DNA of 64,000 bases from assembly GCF_900112615.1 (NCBI RefSeq), contig NZ_FOMK01000003.1, forward strand, positions 930,001 through 994,000. Direction: 5' to 3'. Positions 16,129 to 24,815 of this stretch are shown here, piece after piece. Origin of the DNA: Chitinophaga sp. CF118. Lineage in GTDB: Bacteria; Bacteroidota; Bacteroidia; Chitinophagales; Chitinophagaceae. Each line of letters starts with the position of its first letter. Positions within the stretch are counted from its first letter, which is position 1. Under the pieces are notes generated by a model. It saw only the letters and a list, made by a program, of their open reading frames with translations, made no database searches and was not told where the DNA came from. The position numbers and the translations under genes are program-made.

Positions 16129-17385
16129 TTAAGGCGTTACTGACATTCTTTGCTGAACAATAGCTGCTGTTCTCACAGTCGCATCGCCATTCCCCTGATA
16201 AACAGGATCCGGCTCGAATTTAACCAGTTCAACAGATTTTATCTGTGAAGGAATGTTCGCGCCAAACCAATGCTCATCTGCCTTTTGATTCCATGTAACC
16301 ATTGCAAGTTCGGCGTGCACAGGATAGGTAGTTCCCTTCGGATTACGGGCATACCGGAAAGCAATATCATTACCATAAAGGGTAGACATGGTTTTGTTCT
16401 TTTTATCGACTTGTGTGGTAATGACGTTCCATTTGAGGTAATCCTCTTTTAAAGAGAGCGGAGTAGTGAATACAAAATCATTATCTTTTAGTGGCTTGTG
16501 GCAGTTCACACATTCTGTAGCAAACAACACTGTTTTTCCATAAGGTTTTAAATCGAGGCCTTTCCATCTTGCCCATCCCCAGCCTGCGGTAGACTTATAT
16601 TTCTGGGCGTCTTTAATCATAAACTCTACCTGTTTGAATTCGCCCGTATGTACTTGTCCGTCGGCATCAATCAGTTGTTCCCAGGCCACTTTGGCAAACA
16701 CAGTCCCGTTGGGCCATGGATTGGTATGCTGCTGTTCTATTGCGCGAACGGCAATGTCATTACCAAAGATCACCCGAAGGGTATTATTATCAAACCTGTC
16801 TGTAGTGCTGATCGCCTTCCATGCAGCATAGTCATTTATATAGCCGATCCCGTTTAACACTGGTTTTACATCAGGAGAAGAGGCTGCCCTGGTGATCCAC
16901 GCATTATACTGTTTCTCCACTGCAGTGAACCGCGAAGTATCTGATATTTTGACTGGTGTAAGACTGGTTACATAATTTTTCAGGGTAGTGATATCATTTT
17001 CAGTGATCTTTGCAGTAGGATGTAACAAGCTGTAATCACTTCTTGGCATTTCCTTAAAGAGGATCTGGTTCAGGGAAAGATAGAGGTTGCCTTTCTGGTC
17101 GGCAGGTGCGAGGCTATCCCAGGTTGAAAAGTTGAGAGCCTGCCTGCCTTTTTTAACATGGCCGGCTACCAGCCAGTAAGCAGGAGCTATTTTATCAAAC
17201 CATTTAAGGTTGGTTTCGTTGGAGTGACAGTCATAGCATGATCTTTTCAGGATATTTTTTACCTCTGCCGGAGCGGCAATATCGCCGGTAACCGGTGGAT
17301 TTTTTATTTCAGGCCGGATGAATTGCATGCCGGTAAAGCAGATCACTAAGAATAATAAACTAACAATCCATTTACGCTTTGACAT
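16129..17385 (-). CDS. Di-heme protein: haem-binding domain fused to cytochrome P460 domain
   Basis: From the ATG at 17385 the protein has 418 residues. A membrane-anchor or signal helix (WIVSLLFLVICFTGM) leads into a haem-binding domain with C50-YD-C53-H54 followed by SNETNLKWFDKIAPAYWLV, the standard Bacteroidota haem_bd pattern. The C-terminal part resembles cytochrome P460, with a second heme motif C292-VN-C295-H296. An upstream ATG at 17421 would add 12 residues before the signal helix and is disfavoured. P460-type cytochromes act on hydroxylamine or nitric oxide, but substrate is not established for such fusions. Location is periplasmic. It is monocistronic and convergent with the trehalase gene. 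Confidence 0.85.
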   Translation of the reverse strand: MSKRKWIVSLLFLVICFTGMQFIRPEIKNPPVTGDIAAPAEVKNILKRSCYDCHSNETNLKWFDKIAPAYWLVAGHVKKGRQALNFSTWDSLAPADQKGNLYLSLNQILFKEMPRSDYSLLHPTAKITENDITTLKNYVTSLTPVKISDTSRFTAVEKQYNAWITRAASSPDVKPVLNGIGYINDYAAWKAISTTDRFDNNTLRVIFGNDIAVRAIEQQHTNPWPNGTVFAKVAWEQLIDADGQVHTGEFKQVEFMIKDAQKYKSTAGWGWARWKGLDLKPYGKTVLFATECVNCHKPLKDNDFVFTTPLSLKEDYLKWNVITTQVDKKNKTMSTLYGNDIAFRYARNPKGTTYPVHAELAMVTWNQKADEHWFGANIPSQIKSVELVKFEPDPVYQGNGDATVRTAAIVQQRMSVTP

Positions 17386-17510
17386 GATATAATGTATTGG
17401 TAAAACATAAAAGTAACGCAAAACGATACATCCATAAATGGCAAATAGTTTGAACGTGGTAAAGCGGGTAAGTGTGGTAATACGACAGCAAAATTTAAAT
17501 ATTAATAGGT

Positions 17511-17780
17511 ATGAAATTGAGCAATCAGGATGTTACCCGGCTGACGGAGATCAGAATTTATTTCAGGGAGCCTCCTTATTCCTTTAAACTCTCCGGCTAT
17601 GCATTGTTGCAGGTAGAAGAAAGTATTACGATCCTGAAAAAGTATCCTTCAGCACCGGCGGATCTCCTGGATAAAATGGAAGTATTCAGGGCATTGTTCC
17701 AGTCAACAGAAAACAATATTGCAGCAACGATGGAGCATATGAAGGAATTCGCCATACTGCTGAACGAGATCAATCGTTAG
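17511..17780 (+). CDS. Small helical hypothetical protein
   Basis: The 89-residue protein begins MKLSNQDVTRLTEIRIYF and is predicted almost wholly helical, with heptad-like hydrophobic spacing in LLDKMEVFRALF and TMEHMKEFAILLNEI. There is no signal peptide, membrane segment or metal motif. I do not recognise the family. It lies between a divergent cytochrome gene and the YhcH-type gene, which has its own promoter, so it is likely a single transcription unit. Confidence 0.6.
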   Translation: MKLSNQDVTRLTEIRIYFREPPYSFKLSGYALLQVEESITILKKYPSAPADLLDKMEVFRALFQSTENNIAATMEHMKEFAILLNEINR

Positions 17781-17808
17781 GATATGGGCACATTTAAAAT
17801 ATGATGGG

Positions 17809-17838
17809 TTGGCTTATACGGGCAAATAACTATTTTTG
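17809..17838 (+). promoter_or_regulatory. Bacteroidota sigma-A type promoter of the YhcH-like gene
   Basis: TTGG at 17809-17812 and TATTTTTG at 17831-17838 are 18 bp apart, a near-perfect -33/-7 pair. Transcription would start near 17845. This excludes the upstream ATG at 17836 and fixes the start codon of the following gene at 17857. Confidence 0.75.
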
Positions 17839-17856
17839 CGCCGAATTATTTATCTT

Positions 17857-18315
17857 ATGATACTCGATACACTACAGAATGCCCATTTGTACTATGGCCT
17901 GGGCCCCCGTTTTATTAAAGCTTTTGAATACCTGACACAAACTGACTTTGAACAAGTGGCAAAGGGCAAATATGAAATTGATGGTACTAATATCTTTGCC
18001 ATTGTAAATGAATATGAAACTGTTGATCCCGCAGATGAACAGATGGAATCCCATAAGAAGTATATTGATGTACAATATATTGTGAAAGGAGCGGAACTGG
18101 TAGGGCATGATTTTCTCCAGGAGAAACTACCTTCCAAAGCTTATGACGAACTGACGGATTTTATGCTGTTTGCAGAAACTCCTGCATTCTTTTCCCGGTT
18201 GGATCAGGGCAACTTTGCTATTTTCTTCCCCTCAGATCTGCATATGCCTAATATTCGTATAAATGCACCTGCACAAGTTAAAAAGGTAGTGATTAAGATA
18301 AGTTCAGGTATATAG
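17857..18315 (+). CDS. YhcH/YjgK/YiaL family cupin protein
   Basis: The 152 residues match the DUF386 beta-sandwich family: MILDTLQNAHLYYGLGPRFIKAFEYL, then EMESHKKYIDVQYIVKGAELVGH with the metal-site Glu and His positions, and FAIFFPSDLHMPNI with a further His. Relatives include the sialic-acid-locus protein YhcH and EbgC. They are thought to act on sugars, perhaps as anomerases or isomerases. The promoter at 17809-17838 determines the start. There is no sugar catabolic operon directly beside it, so substrate is open. Cytoplasmic. Confidence 0.87.
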   Translation: MILDTLQNAHLYYGLGPRFIKAFEYLTQTDFEQVAKGKYEIDGTNIFAIVNEYETVDPADEQMESHKKYIDVQYIVKGAELVGHDFLQEKLPSKAYDELTDFMLFAETPAFFSRLDQGNFAIFFPSDLHMPNIRINAPAQVKKVVIKISSGI

Positions 18316-18350
18316 CATTATTTTTTATATGGATAGCAGCCTGATGGTAA

Positions 18351-18791
18351 TTATTTACGCAGGTCTCTGCAATGATCTTCCAGGATCCCGGTTATCAATG
18401 TGGGGGGAGTACCCCATATTTTAATGGATGTGTCCAGTAAAACAGGATATTGAGAACTATATCCGCCGATCTCGCCGGTTGTAATTCCTATTACCACCGT
18501 ATTTATTTTGGAGTGCCTGATTACATAAGAACACATAATGCAGGGTTCATGCGTTGTATACAAGGTACAATCTGAAAGATCCTGGCTTTTCAAAGCATGC
18601 GTAGCATGCCTGATGGCTTCTATTTCGGCATGGAAGGTAATATCCATGTTTGTCTTTCCTCCTTCAATACCTTCCCCGATAACATGACCGTCTTTTACAA
18701 TAACTGACCCTACAGGGCTATCTCCCCGGTGACCTGCCAGGATACCCAGTGCCACGCACCTGTGCATATAAAATTCGTGATCCCTGTTCAT
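18351..18791 (-). CDS. Nucleoside deaminase (cytidine/deoxycytidylate deaminase superfamily)
   Basis: The 146-residue zinc enzyme shows HAEIEAIRHA, with the zinc His and catalytic Glu, and HEPCIMCSYVI, with the two zinc Cys. These are the CDA-superfamily signatures. SPVGSVIVKDGHVIGEG supplies the substrate-binding strand. The overall pattern is closer to guanine or tRNA-adenosine type deaminases than to short cytidine deaminase, but I cannot fix the substrate. It is convergent with the YhcH-like gene and divergent from the KAS III-like gene. Confidence 0.88.
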   Translation of the reverse strand: MNRDHEFYMHRCVALGILAGHRGDSPVGSVIVKDGHVIGEGIEGGKTNMDITFHAEIEAIRHATHALKSQDLSDCTLYTTHEPCIMCSYVIRHSKINTVVIGITTGEIGGYSSQYPVLLDTSIKIWGTPPTLITGILEDHCRDLRK

Positions 18792-18884
18792 CGTTCTTAT
18801 TTGTATAAAGGTAAGTTAATGTATGACTTTTTCAACTCATATCTATTGTTGTTTGTTATCAATTAGACTTACCTTGGGGATGAC

Positions 18885-18892
18885 TATCTTTG
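18885..18892 (+). promoter_or_regulatory. -7 promoter box of the KAS III-like gene
   Basis: TATCTTTG is an exact match to TAnnTTTG, 50 bp before the ATG at 18943. No clear -33 TTTG is seen at the expected distance, so promoter strength may depend on other factors. Confidence 0.5.
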
Positions 18893-18942
18893 CCTTATGA
18901 AATTCTGGTCATTGGATTGACTGGTCGTTTTAGTGTTAACTA

Positions 18943-20037
18943 ATGAATTCAGGTATGTTTATTCCGATAAGAACAATAATAACGGGTACCGGTAGTTTTA
19001 TTCCGGCCAATAAAAAGAGTAACAATGAATTTGCCATACATGATTTTTATGACGATCATCAGGAACGTATTCCAAATGCCGCTTTAGATATTATAAAAAA
19101 GTTTGAACAGATAACAGGGATTTACGAAAGGAGGTATGCGAATACTGAAATGAATGCTTCAGATATGGCGGCTATTGCTGCCGCTGTTGCGATTGAGGAT
19201 GCAGGTATTGATCCTGAAACAATTGATCAGATCATTGTTGCGCATAATTTTGGGAACGTAAGCAAGCATACGATTCAATCAGATGCTGTGCCTTCCCTTG
19301 CTTCCCGTGTGAAGCTGGCCCTTGAAATAAAAAATCCTTCCTGCATCCCTTACGATGTGTTATTCGGTTGCCCGGGGTGGATCCAGGGATTAATCCAGGC
19401 AGATGCTTTCTTTAAATCCGATCAGGCTAAAAGATGCCTTGTAATTGGTACAGAAACATTAAGCCGTGTGATTGACAATTATGACAGGGATAGCATGATA
19501 TTCAGTGATGGTGCCGGTGCTGTAATAGTAGAAGGACAGGAAGCTATTCCGGACGGACCAGGTATTTTGGGCGCTGTTGCACAGTCCTTTGTCCAGGAAG
19601 AATTGAATTACATCTTTATGGGGAAATCTTATTTCCCTGATGCAGACCCACGTATCCGTTATATTAAGATGCAGGGCCGCAAAGTATATGAATTTTCCCT
19701 GAAGCATGTTCCTGAAGCGATGAAGGCATGTTTAACAAAGAGTGAAGTAGACATCCGTGAAGTAAAGAAAATCTTTATCCATCAGGCAAATGAAAAGATG
19801 GATATTGCCATTATAAAGGCGTTCTATATGTTGTACGGTATTAAAGATATTCCGGTGAATATAATGCCGATGAATATCCGTGAATTGGGCAACAGCTCCG
19901 TTGCAACAGTGCCAACATTGTTTGATATGGTGAGAAAGGGAACCATACCAGATCATCAACTTAAACAGGGAGATGTTGTTCTCTTTGCATCAGTGGGTGC
20001 CGGTATGAATATCAATGCTATCTGTTACCGGCTCTAA
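18943..20037 (+). CDS. 3-oxoacyl-ACP synthase III (KAS III/FabH-like) family protein
   Basis: The 364 residues form a thiolase-fold KAS III. Active-site residues can be placed as Cys143 in FGCPGWIQG, His280 in IHQANEKM and Asn317 in LGNSSVATVPT. ITGTGSFIPAN opens the fold. FabH proper condenses acetyl-CoA with malonyl-ACP to start fatty acid synthesis. This version, longer than the usual 320 residues and with FGCPGW in place of the FabH AC motif context, resembles Bacteroidota paralogues of unsettled substrate. ATG at 18955 (MFIPIRTIITG) is a plausible alternative start. Confidence 0.88.
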   Translation: MNSGMFIPIRTIITGTGSFIPANKKSNNEFAIHDFYDDHQERIPNAALDIIKKFEQITGIYERRYANTEMNASDMAAIAAAVAIEDAGIDPETIDQIIVAHNFGNVSKHTIQSDAVPSLASRVKLALEIKNPSCIPYDVLFGCPGWIQGLIQADAFFKSDQAKRCLVIGTETLSRVIDNYDRDSMIFSDGAGAVIVEGQEAIPDGPGILGAVAQSFVQEELNYIFMGKSYFPDADPRIRYIKMQGRKVYEFSLKHVPEAMKACLTKSEVDIREVKKIFIHQANEKMDIAIIKAFYMLYGIKDIPVNIMPMNIRELGNSSVATVPTLFDMVRKGTIPDHQLKQGDVVLFASVGAGMNINAICYRL

Positions 20038-20202
20038 ATCGTTTACTCCAGGAAATTACCCATGATCCGGTTGCTGCAGCCATCTTTGCAAAATATTTGC
20101 CATCAATGCTTTGTACAACAATTTCAGGGGTCGGGCAAACACTATGCTGTTTTTCTATAGCTTTGAGGTTATTTTTGATGTGATCCTGGTTAATCAGTTT
20201 TT

Positions 20203-21351
20203 ATGGAGTTAATGTATGAATCTACTTATCAGGCTGCCAATAAGGTAGCCGGCACAATAGAAGAACATTTTCTGAAACATCTGGCAGCGGCAAAGGCAGA
20301 AGGTGAAGAAGACCTGGCAACAGTGCCTAATGCAGTTATCGTAGAGAATATGATTGATGTGGCATTTTGGGCAAGCCTGGGGAGAGAAGAAGGAAATACA
20401 ACGAAGATCTCTCTTGCATTTCTGCAACCCTGTCAGGCAGGAAAGCCATTATTGTTTGAGCAGCGGTTGCCACTCAATGTGAAAGTGCTTACTAAACTGG
20501 CACCTGGTGTAGAGCGGGCAGGTGTGCATGTAGGTGTATGGCATGATGGCAATGAATTGTATATCTGGGGAACTACTATCAAACTTCCTAACTTCTGCTT
20601 TGTACTGGATGTGTCTGAACCGGGGTTGCTGGTAGTAAAACACCGGCGGTTAGTAGGATTGGGTAAATTCACGAATGTGGCAGTGCTGAAAGGTGACCAG
20701 GTGAAGGTGGTAGATGAAAGCAGGGGATTGTTACCGGATAGCCCTGCCATTCTTACTTCTTTACTCGGTCTTAATTCTTCGCCTTTGTGGAATGATTCTG
20801 TAAATGTATTGATCCAGATAGCGGTATCAATGCGGGCACATAAGCGGGGAGGTATTTTGCTGGTTACACCTTCAAATAATGATCACTGGCGGGACTCTAT
20901 TATTCATCCACTTCAGTATCCGGTGTTCCCCGCATTTTCCGGGGTAGCAGATCTGATCCGGCAGGATGGCAGCAAGGTGACTGAAATTTACTGGCAGAGT
21001 GCTTTAAAGCGAGAGGTGGAGAATATTACAGGACTTACGGCTGTTGATGGTGCTACGCTGATCAATGATCAGCTTGAGCTGATGGCATTTGGTGCCAAAA
21101 TTACCCGTTCGGGAAAATCAACACCGGTAGATCAGATGCTGATGATGGAACCTGTTATAGGGGGGATTCCTGTATTAGTACACCCTTCAAGTATAGGAGG
21201 AACGCGGCACTTTTCAGCAGCACAGTTTGTTCATGATCAGAATGGTTCCCTGGCATTGGTAGCCTCGCAGGATGGATATTTTACCATCTTTTCCTGGTCG
21301 GAACAGGCGAAAATGGTTCAGGCACATCGTATTGATATATTATTATTGTAA
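20203..21351 (+). CDS. DisA_N-like (DACNV-type) putative nucleotide sensor protein
   Basis: The 382-residue cytoplasmic protein ends in a region resembling the DisA_N diadenylate cyclase fold. KRGGILLVTPS is the first strand, Asp282-Gly283-Ala284 in VDGATLI matches the DGA motif, and Arg335-His336 in GGTRHFSAAQF matches the RHR motif, but the last Arg is Phe. VASQDGYFTIFS is the final strand. The N-terminal half has no recognised domain. The arrangement fits the predicted DACNV sensor proteins of Bacteroidota, thought to bind rather than make cyclic nucleotides. No phosphodiesterase or effector gene is adjacent. Its stop codon lies inside a terminator shared with the next gene. Confidence 0.65.
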   Translation: MELMYESTYQAANKVAGTIEEHFLKHLAAAKAEGEEDLATVPNAVIVENMIDVAFWASLGREEGNTTKISLAFLQPCQAGKPLLFEQRLPLNVKVLTKLAPGVERAGVHVGVWHDGNELYIWGTTIKLPNFCFVLDVSEPGLLVVKHRRLVGLGKFTNVAVLKGDQVKVVDESRGLLPDSPAILTSLLGLNSSPLWNDSVNVLIQIAVSMRAHKRGGILLVTPSNNDHWRDSIIHPLQYPVFPAFSGVADLIRQDGSKVTEIYWQSALKREVENITGLTAVDGATLINDQLELMAFGAKITRSGKSTPVDQMLMMEPVIGGIPVLVHPSSIGGTRHFSAAQFVHDQNGSLALVASQDGYFTIFSWSEQAKMVQAHRIDILLL

Positions 21352-21400
21352 TTAAAAAGTAAAGAGGATCGCGTAAGTGATCCTCTTTACTTTTTAATTA
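21349..21400. terminator. Shared bidirectional terminator containing both stop codons
   Basis: A perfect 22-bp inverted repeat (21349-21370 with 21379-21400; each arm TAATTAAAAAGTAAAGAGG plus ATC or its complement) flanks an 8-nt loop. The outermost three bases at each end are the TAA stop codons of the two convergent genes. Confidence 0.92.
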
Positions 21401-21640
21401 TGCTGCTTCCTGAGGCGCATCAGCCATAGCCGATATTTTGTTTTTTACAAAAAGAAGGCGGTCGTAAAATACTTCAAACAGCGCTACTCCCTTTCTTAAT
21501 TTGATAATAGCCATGTGGCTGAACACAAAAGCTGGAAGATCGATAATGTTACTTCCTTTAGATAACTCAATTGATTGTGGCAATTCGGCAGTTTTAAAAA
21601 AATCCTCCATCTCCTGGATGTCTTTATCGGCATATTTCAT
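21398..21640 (-). CDS. Small conserved protein, DUF6965-like
   Basis: The 80-residue protein begins MKYADKDIQEMEDFFKTAELP and continues SIELSKGSNIIDLPAFVFSHMAIIK. From memory this (D/E)LP-x-(S/T)I-x-L-x-KG...FVxSHxxxIK pattern is that of the small DUF6965 family found next to varied genes in Bacteroidota. It has no signal, no catalytic motif and no known function. It ends within the shared terminator. Confidence 0.65.
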   Translation of the reverse strand: MKYADKDIQEMEDFFKTAELPQSIELSKGSNIIDLPAFVFSHMAIIKLRKGVALFEVFYDRLLFVKNKISAMADAPQEAA

Positions 21641-21784
21641 ATTAAAAGGCTTATAGCAAATATCTGTCCATTTTTTTTGTTATATTGTTAAGTGAAGATC
21701 ATTCGTTAACCACTGATCATTTAAAAACCCAACACTGGCCACAGATTCCGCAACTATATTCATTCATCTCACAAAACCCACTTT

Positions 21785-22609
21785 ATGAAAACAATATTTG
21801 TATTGATGGTTCCCTTTTTATTTGCCTGTCAGAAAACGGCGACTGTTAAACCGCTTACTTTACAGGAGCAACAGGTAGCTGCCGTTGCTGCAGATACCTG
21901 GGAAACGGTGTTAGACAATACAGCATTTGCCAGCTACACCGCATTTGAAGCTGCTTTTAATTACCTCTATCCATGGGGATCTGATCATAACGGTACTGCA
22001 CGTATGTATGGCAGCAGTACAGATCATAACCACATTTATCTCAGCAATAACGTATTAACTATCAAAGCTGCAAAGATTAGCTGGAATGAGGGAAATAGCA
22101 GTGCAGATCCTTATCTGCCCATTCATTATCATTCCGGTGCAGTGAATACAAAAGAACATATCCTGGTAAATGACCAGTTTCCAAACTGGGAAGTAAAAGG
22201 TGATTTCCAGGTACCTACTGTAAAGGGTTCATGGCCTGCATTCTGGCTAACCGGAGTAAACAGCTGGCCACCGGAAAGTGATATAATGGAATTTAAAGGA
22301 AGTGCTACCAACTGGCAGAATACTTTCAGAACATCCTCCGATGTTTCCAGTACGTTAACAACAGTATCCTCTCCGGGCAGCTGGCATACTTACCGGGTGT
22401 GGATCTCTAAAGTGAGCGCTACCAATGTAGATATTCATTATTATATTGATGGGGTATGGAAGGCCGTGCATAATGCCAATTTTGTAGGCAAGCCGTTGTA
22501 TGTAATCATTAATATGCAGATGGAAGGCTCCAGTGGCAGTCCCGGTCCTACGGCAGATACTTATCTGAATGTCCGTAATATCTACATCGGAAGAACAAGA
22601 ACCAATTAG
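21785..22609 (+). CDS. GH16 family glycoside hydrolase lipoprotein
   Basis: The 274 residues begin with a short lipoprotein signal (MKTIFVLMVPFLFAC, Cys15). The catalytic motif E164-S-D166-I-M-E169 (ExDxxE, the beta-bulge form) lies in WPPESDIMEFKGS, preceded by SWPAFWLTG, as in GH16 beta-jelly-roll enzymes that cut beta-1,3/1,4-glucans, agars or related galactans. FQVPTVKGSWPAFWL forms the cleft strand. The exact substrate is unknown. The lipid anchor suggests outer-membrane or periplasmic location. It is monocistronic. Confidence 0.87.
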   Translation: MKTIFVLMVPFLFACQKTATVKPLTLQEQQVAAVAADTWETVLDNTAFASYTAFEAAFNYLYPWGSDHNGTARMYGSSTDHNHIYLSNNVLTIKAAKISWNEGNSSADPYLPIHYHSGAVNTKEHILVNDQFPNWEVKGDFQVPTVKGSWPAFWLTGVNSWPPESDIMEFKGSATNWQNTFRTSSDVSSTLTTVSSPGSWHTYRVWISKVSATNVDIHYYIDGVWKAVHNANFVGKPLYVIINMQMEGSSGSPGPTADTYLNVRNIYIGRTRTN

Positions 22610-22630
22610 TTGTTAAGGAATCTGTGGTTT

Positions 22631-23236
22631 TTACGCTTTAATAGAATTGTACAATCCATCCCAAAGGGTTTTTATTTCGGCTTTCATTTTGTTGCTTGTC
22701 TCTTCCATGATCATACTGATACCTACACCATCACCGGAATAAATAAACAATTTGGCAAGTTGTGCATCCGTCATGGCTGATTTTATTTCACCAGCTTCAC
22801 GGGCATGCTTTATCCGGTATGTCCATACCTTTATTTCTTCTTTCTGGTGAGCAAAAAGCTTTTCCTTGAAATCCGGCAGGATTTTCATAGCATCAAAAAT
22901 GAGATAATAATAATTGACATTAAATGGATCATCCTTATTCTCGTGGATGAGTTTCCCCCGCTTCTTTCTCTTTTCTTCCATATCAGATATCAGATCTGTA
23001 TAAAATTGTTTCAATGAATGTAACGGAATTGCATTAAGGTCAGTCATCATCATATTTATGAAGAAATGTTCAACTACCTCTTCAAACACCTGTTCTTTAC
23101 TGTTGAAATAGTGGTAGATCGCACCCTTGGACATACCTGCCCCTTCTACGATATCCTTCATCGTTACATCTTTGAAGCTTTTCTGCAGGAAGAGTTTAAG
23201 TGATGTAATCAATATATGTTCTTTTGACTCCTTCAT
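22631..23236 (-). CDS. TetR family transcriptional regulator
   Basis: The N-terminal helix-turn-helix reads FKDVTMKDIVEGAGMSKGAIYHYFNSKEQVFEEVVEHFF, a textbook TetR domain. The C-terminal ligand-binding part is unclassified. The start is placed at 23236 (MKESKEHILITSLKLF) because upstream ATG choices add residues not seen in the family and run through a weak dyad (ACCGACCATTTGGT, 23241-23254) that may be its own operator. It is divergent from the DUF6250-CE12 pair, which it may control. Confidence 0.85.
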   Translation of the reverse strand: MKESKEHILITSLKLFLQKSFKDVTMKDIVEGAGMSKGAIYHYFNSKEQVFEEVVEHFFINMMMTDLNAIPLHSLKQFYTDLISDMEEKRKKRGKLIHENKDDPFNVNYYYLIFDAMKILPDFKEKLFAHQKEEIKVWTYRIKHAREAGEIKSAMTDAQLAKLFIYSGDGVGISMIMEETSNKMKAEIKTLWDGLYNSIKA

Positions 23237-23374
23237 AATACCGACCATTTGGTACATGAAATTAATAATATTATTTTAATATCTTTATGTCTACAGTGCC
23301 GATAGACTAATGGGCCTGGAAAAGAAATCAGTACAATACTGGATTATGTAGAGAGCCAGCAAACAAAATAGTGC

Positions 23375-24040
23375 ATGAAAATAATATTAAGTATCCTTTT
23401 CAGCTTTATCCTGCTTAGCTCATTTGCTCAACGGAAGAAACTCCTTTTTAAAGATCATTTCGGCGATAGTACAAAATGGATCATTGAAATGGTTCCTGGT
23501 CCTCATTCATCTGTATATACGGATCATGGCAAACTGGTGATGGATACAAAGGGGGGCGTGACAGTCTGGTTAAATCTGCGTTTACGTGGAAATATAAAGA
23601 TTGAATATAAAAGAAAAGTGCTGGTAGATGGTAAAGAAAACGACAGGCTTTCAGATCTTAATCAGTTCTGGATGGCAGAAGATCCGCGCAACCAAAATCT
23701 GTTCACGCGTACCGGTGTGCTGGAGCAATATGATTCACTGCAATTGTATTATGTAGGGATGGGAGGTAATACCAACAGTACTACCCGCTTTCGCAAGTAC
23801 GAAGGCAATGGCACCAGAACACTATTACAGGAGTATAAGGATGCAGACCACTTATTACAAAAAGGAAAGGAATACAAGATTACAATAATAGTAAAAGATG
23901 GAGTTAGTAGTTATTGGGTAGATGATGTACTTTACTTTAAATATGCAGATCCTGTACCCTTAAAATCAGGATATTTCGGATTCCGTTCCACCTGGTCTCG
24001 ACAGGAGATTAACCATTTAAGAATTTATCAATTATTTTAA
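23375..24040 (+). CDS. Secreted DUF6250 protein (concanavalin-like fold)
   Basis: The 221 residues start with a Sec signal (MKIILSILFSFILLSSFAQ) and continue as a beta-sandwich resembling DUF6250: FKDHFGDSTKWIIEM, LDGxxVWLNLRLRGNIKIEYKRKV, DLNQFWMAEDP and LKSGYFGFRSTWSRQEI. This domain occurs with rhamnogalacturonan-degrading enzymes. The gene stops 4 bp before a CE12 acetylesterase gene, so the two are almost certainly cotranscribed and act on the same pectic substrate (inference). Confidence 0.75.
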   Translation: MKIILSILFSFILLSSFAQRKKLLFKDHFGDSTKWIIEMVPGPHSSVYTDHGKLVMDTKGGVTVWLNLRLRGNIKIEYKRKVLVDGKENDRLSDLNQFWMAEDPRNQNLFTRTGVLEQYDSLQLYYVGMGGNTNSTTRFRKYEGNGTRTLLQEYKDADHLLQKGKEYKITIIVKDGVSSYWVDDVLYFKYADPVPLKSGYFGFRSTWSRQEINHLRIYQLF

Positions 24041-24044
24041 CGTT

Positions 24045-24815
24045 ATGTACAAACTGTTTTTAACTTTTATCACATCTGTTTTATTGCTTGGTAACCAGCA
24101 AAGTAAGCCCACGTTATTCCTGATTGGTGATTCCACTGTTAAGAATGGTAAAGATAAAGGAGATAATGATCAATGGGGCTGGGGCCATTTTATAGGAGAT
24201 TACTTTGATACTGCAAAGATCACCGTCAGCAATCGTGCCCTGGGAGGTACCAGTAGTCGCTCTTACCAGACCAAAGGTTTATGGGACAGTATTCTTACCA
24301 GGTTAAAACCAGGCGATTATGTAATTATGCAATTCGGTCATAATGATGGCGGCCCACTGGATGATACAGCCCGTGCCCGTGGAACTATTAAAGGCACCGG
24401 ACCGGAAAGCAGGGAGATATTTAATCCTATTACTAAACAACAGGAAGTAGTACATACCTATGGATGGTATCTCGCCAAAGTAATCAGTGAAACAAAAGCA
24501 AAGGGTGCTATTCCTGTAGTTTGCTCTCCAATACCCCGTAATGTATGGAAAGATGGAAAGGTGGCACGTGCAACAACAGATTATGGATTATGGGCCAAAA
24601 CGACTGCAGAAAAAGAAGGTGCTTTATTTATTGAGTTAAACGGGTTGATCGCAGATATTTATGATAAAGAAGGAGAGGCAAAAGTTGCCAGCACTTACTT
24701 TGGGACTAAAGATCATACACATACAGTGGAAGCTGGTGCAAAGTTAAATGCCGCAGAAGTAATAGCCGGTATTCAATCTTTGAAAGGACTATCACTAAAT
24801 AAGTATTTGAAATAA
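24045..24815 (+). CDS. Rhamnogalacturonan acetylesterase-like SGNH hydrolase (CE12)
   Basis: The 256-residue protein has a signal peptide and the SGNH blocks in normal order. Block I is IGDSTVKNG with Ser30, block II is NRALGGTSSRSY, block III is QFGHNDGG, and block V is the DxxH of Asp223 to His226 in KDHTHTVEAGA. The GDSTV and GWGHFI features are typical of CE12 enzymes that remove acetyl groups from rhamnogalacturonan I. Its stop codon directly abuts the stop codon of the convergent response regulator gene with no bases between. Confidence 0.9.
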   Translation: MYKLFLTFITSVLLLGNQQSKPTLFLIGDSTVKNGKDKGDNDQWGWGHFIGDYFDTAKITVSNRALGGTSSRSYQTKGLWDSILTRLKPGDYVIMQFGHNDGGPLDDTARARGTIKGTGPESREIFNPITKQQEVVHTYGWYLAKVISETKAKGAIPVVCSPIPRNVWKDGKVARATTDYGLWAKTTAEKEGALFIELNGLIADIYDKEGEAKVASTYFGTKDHTHTVEAGAKLNAAEVIAGIQSLKGLSLNKYLK

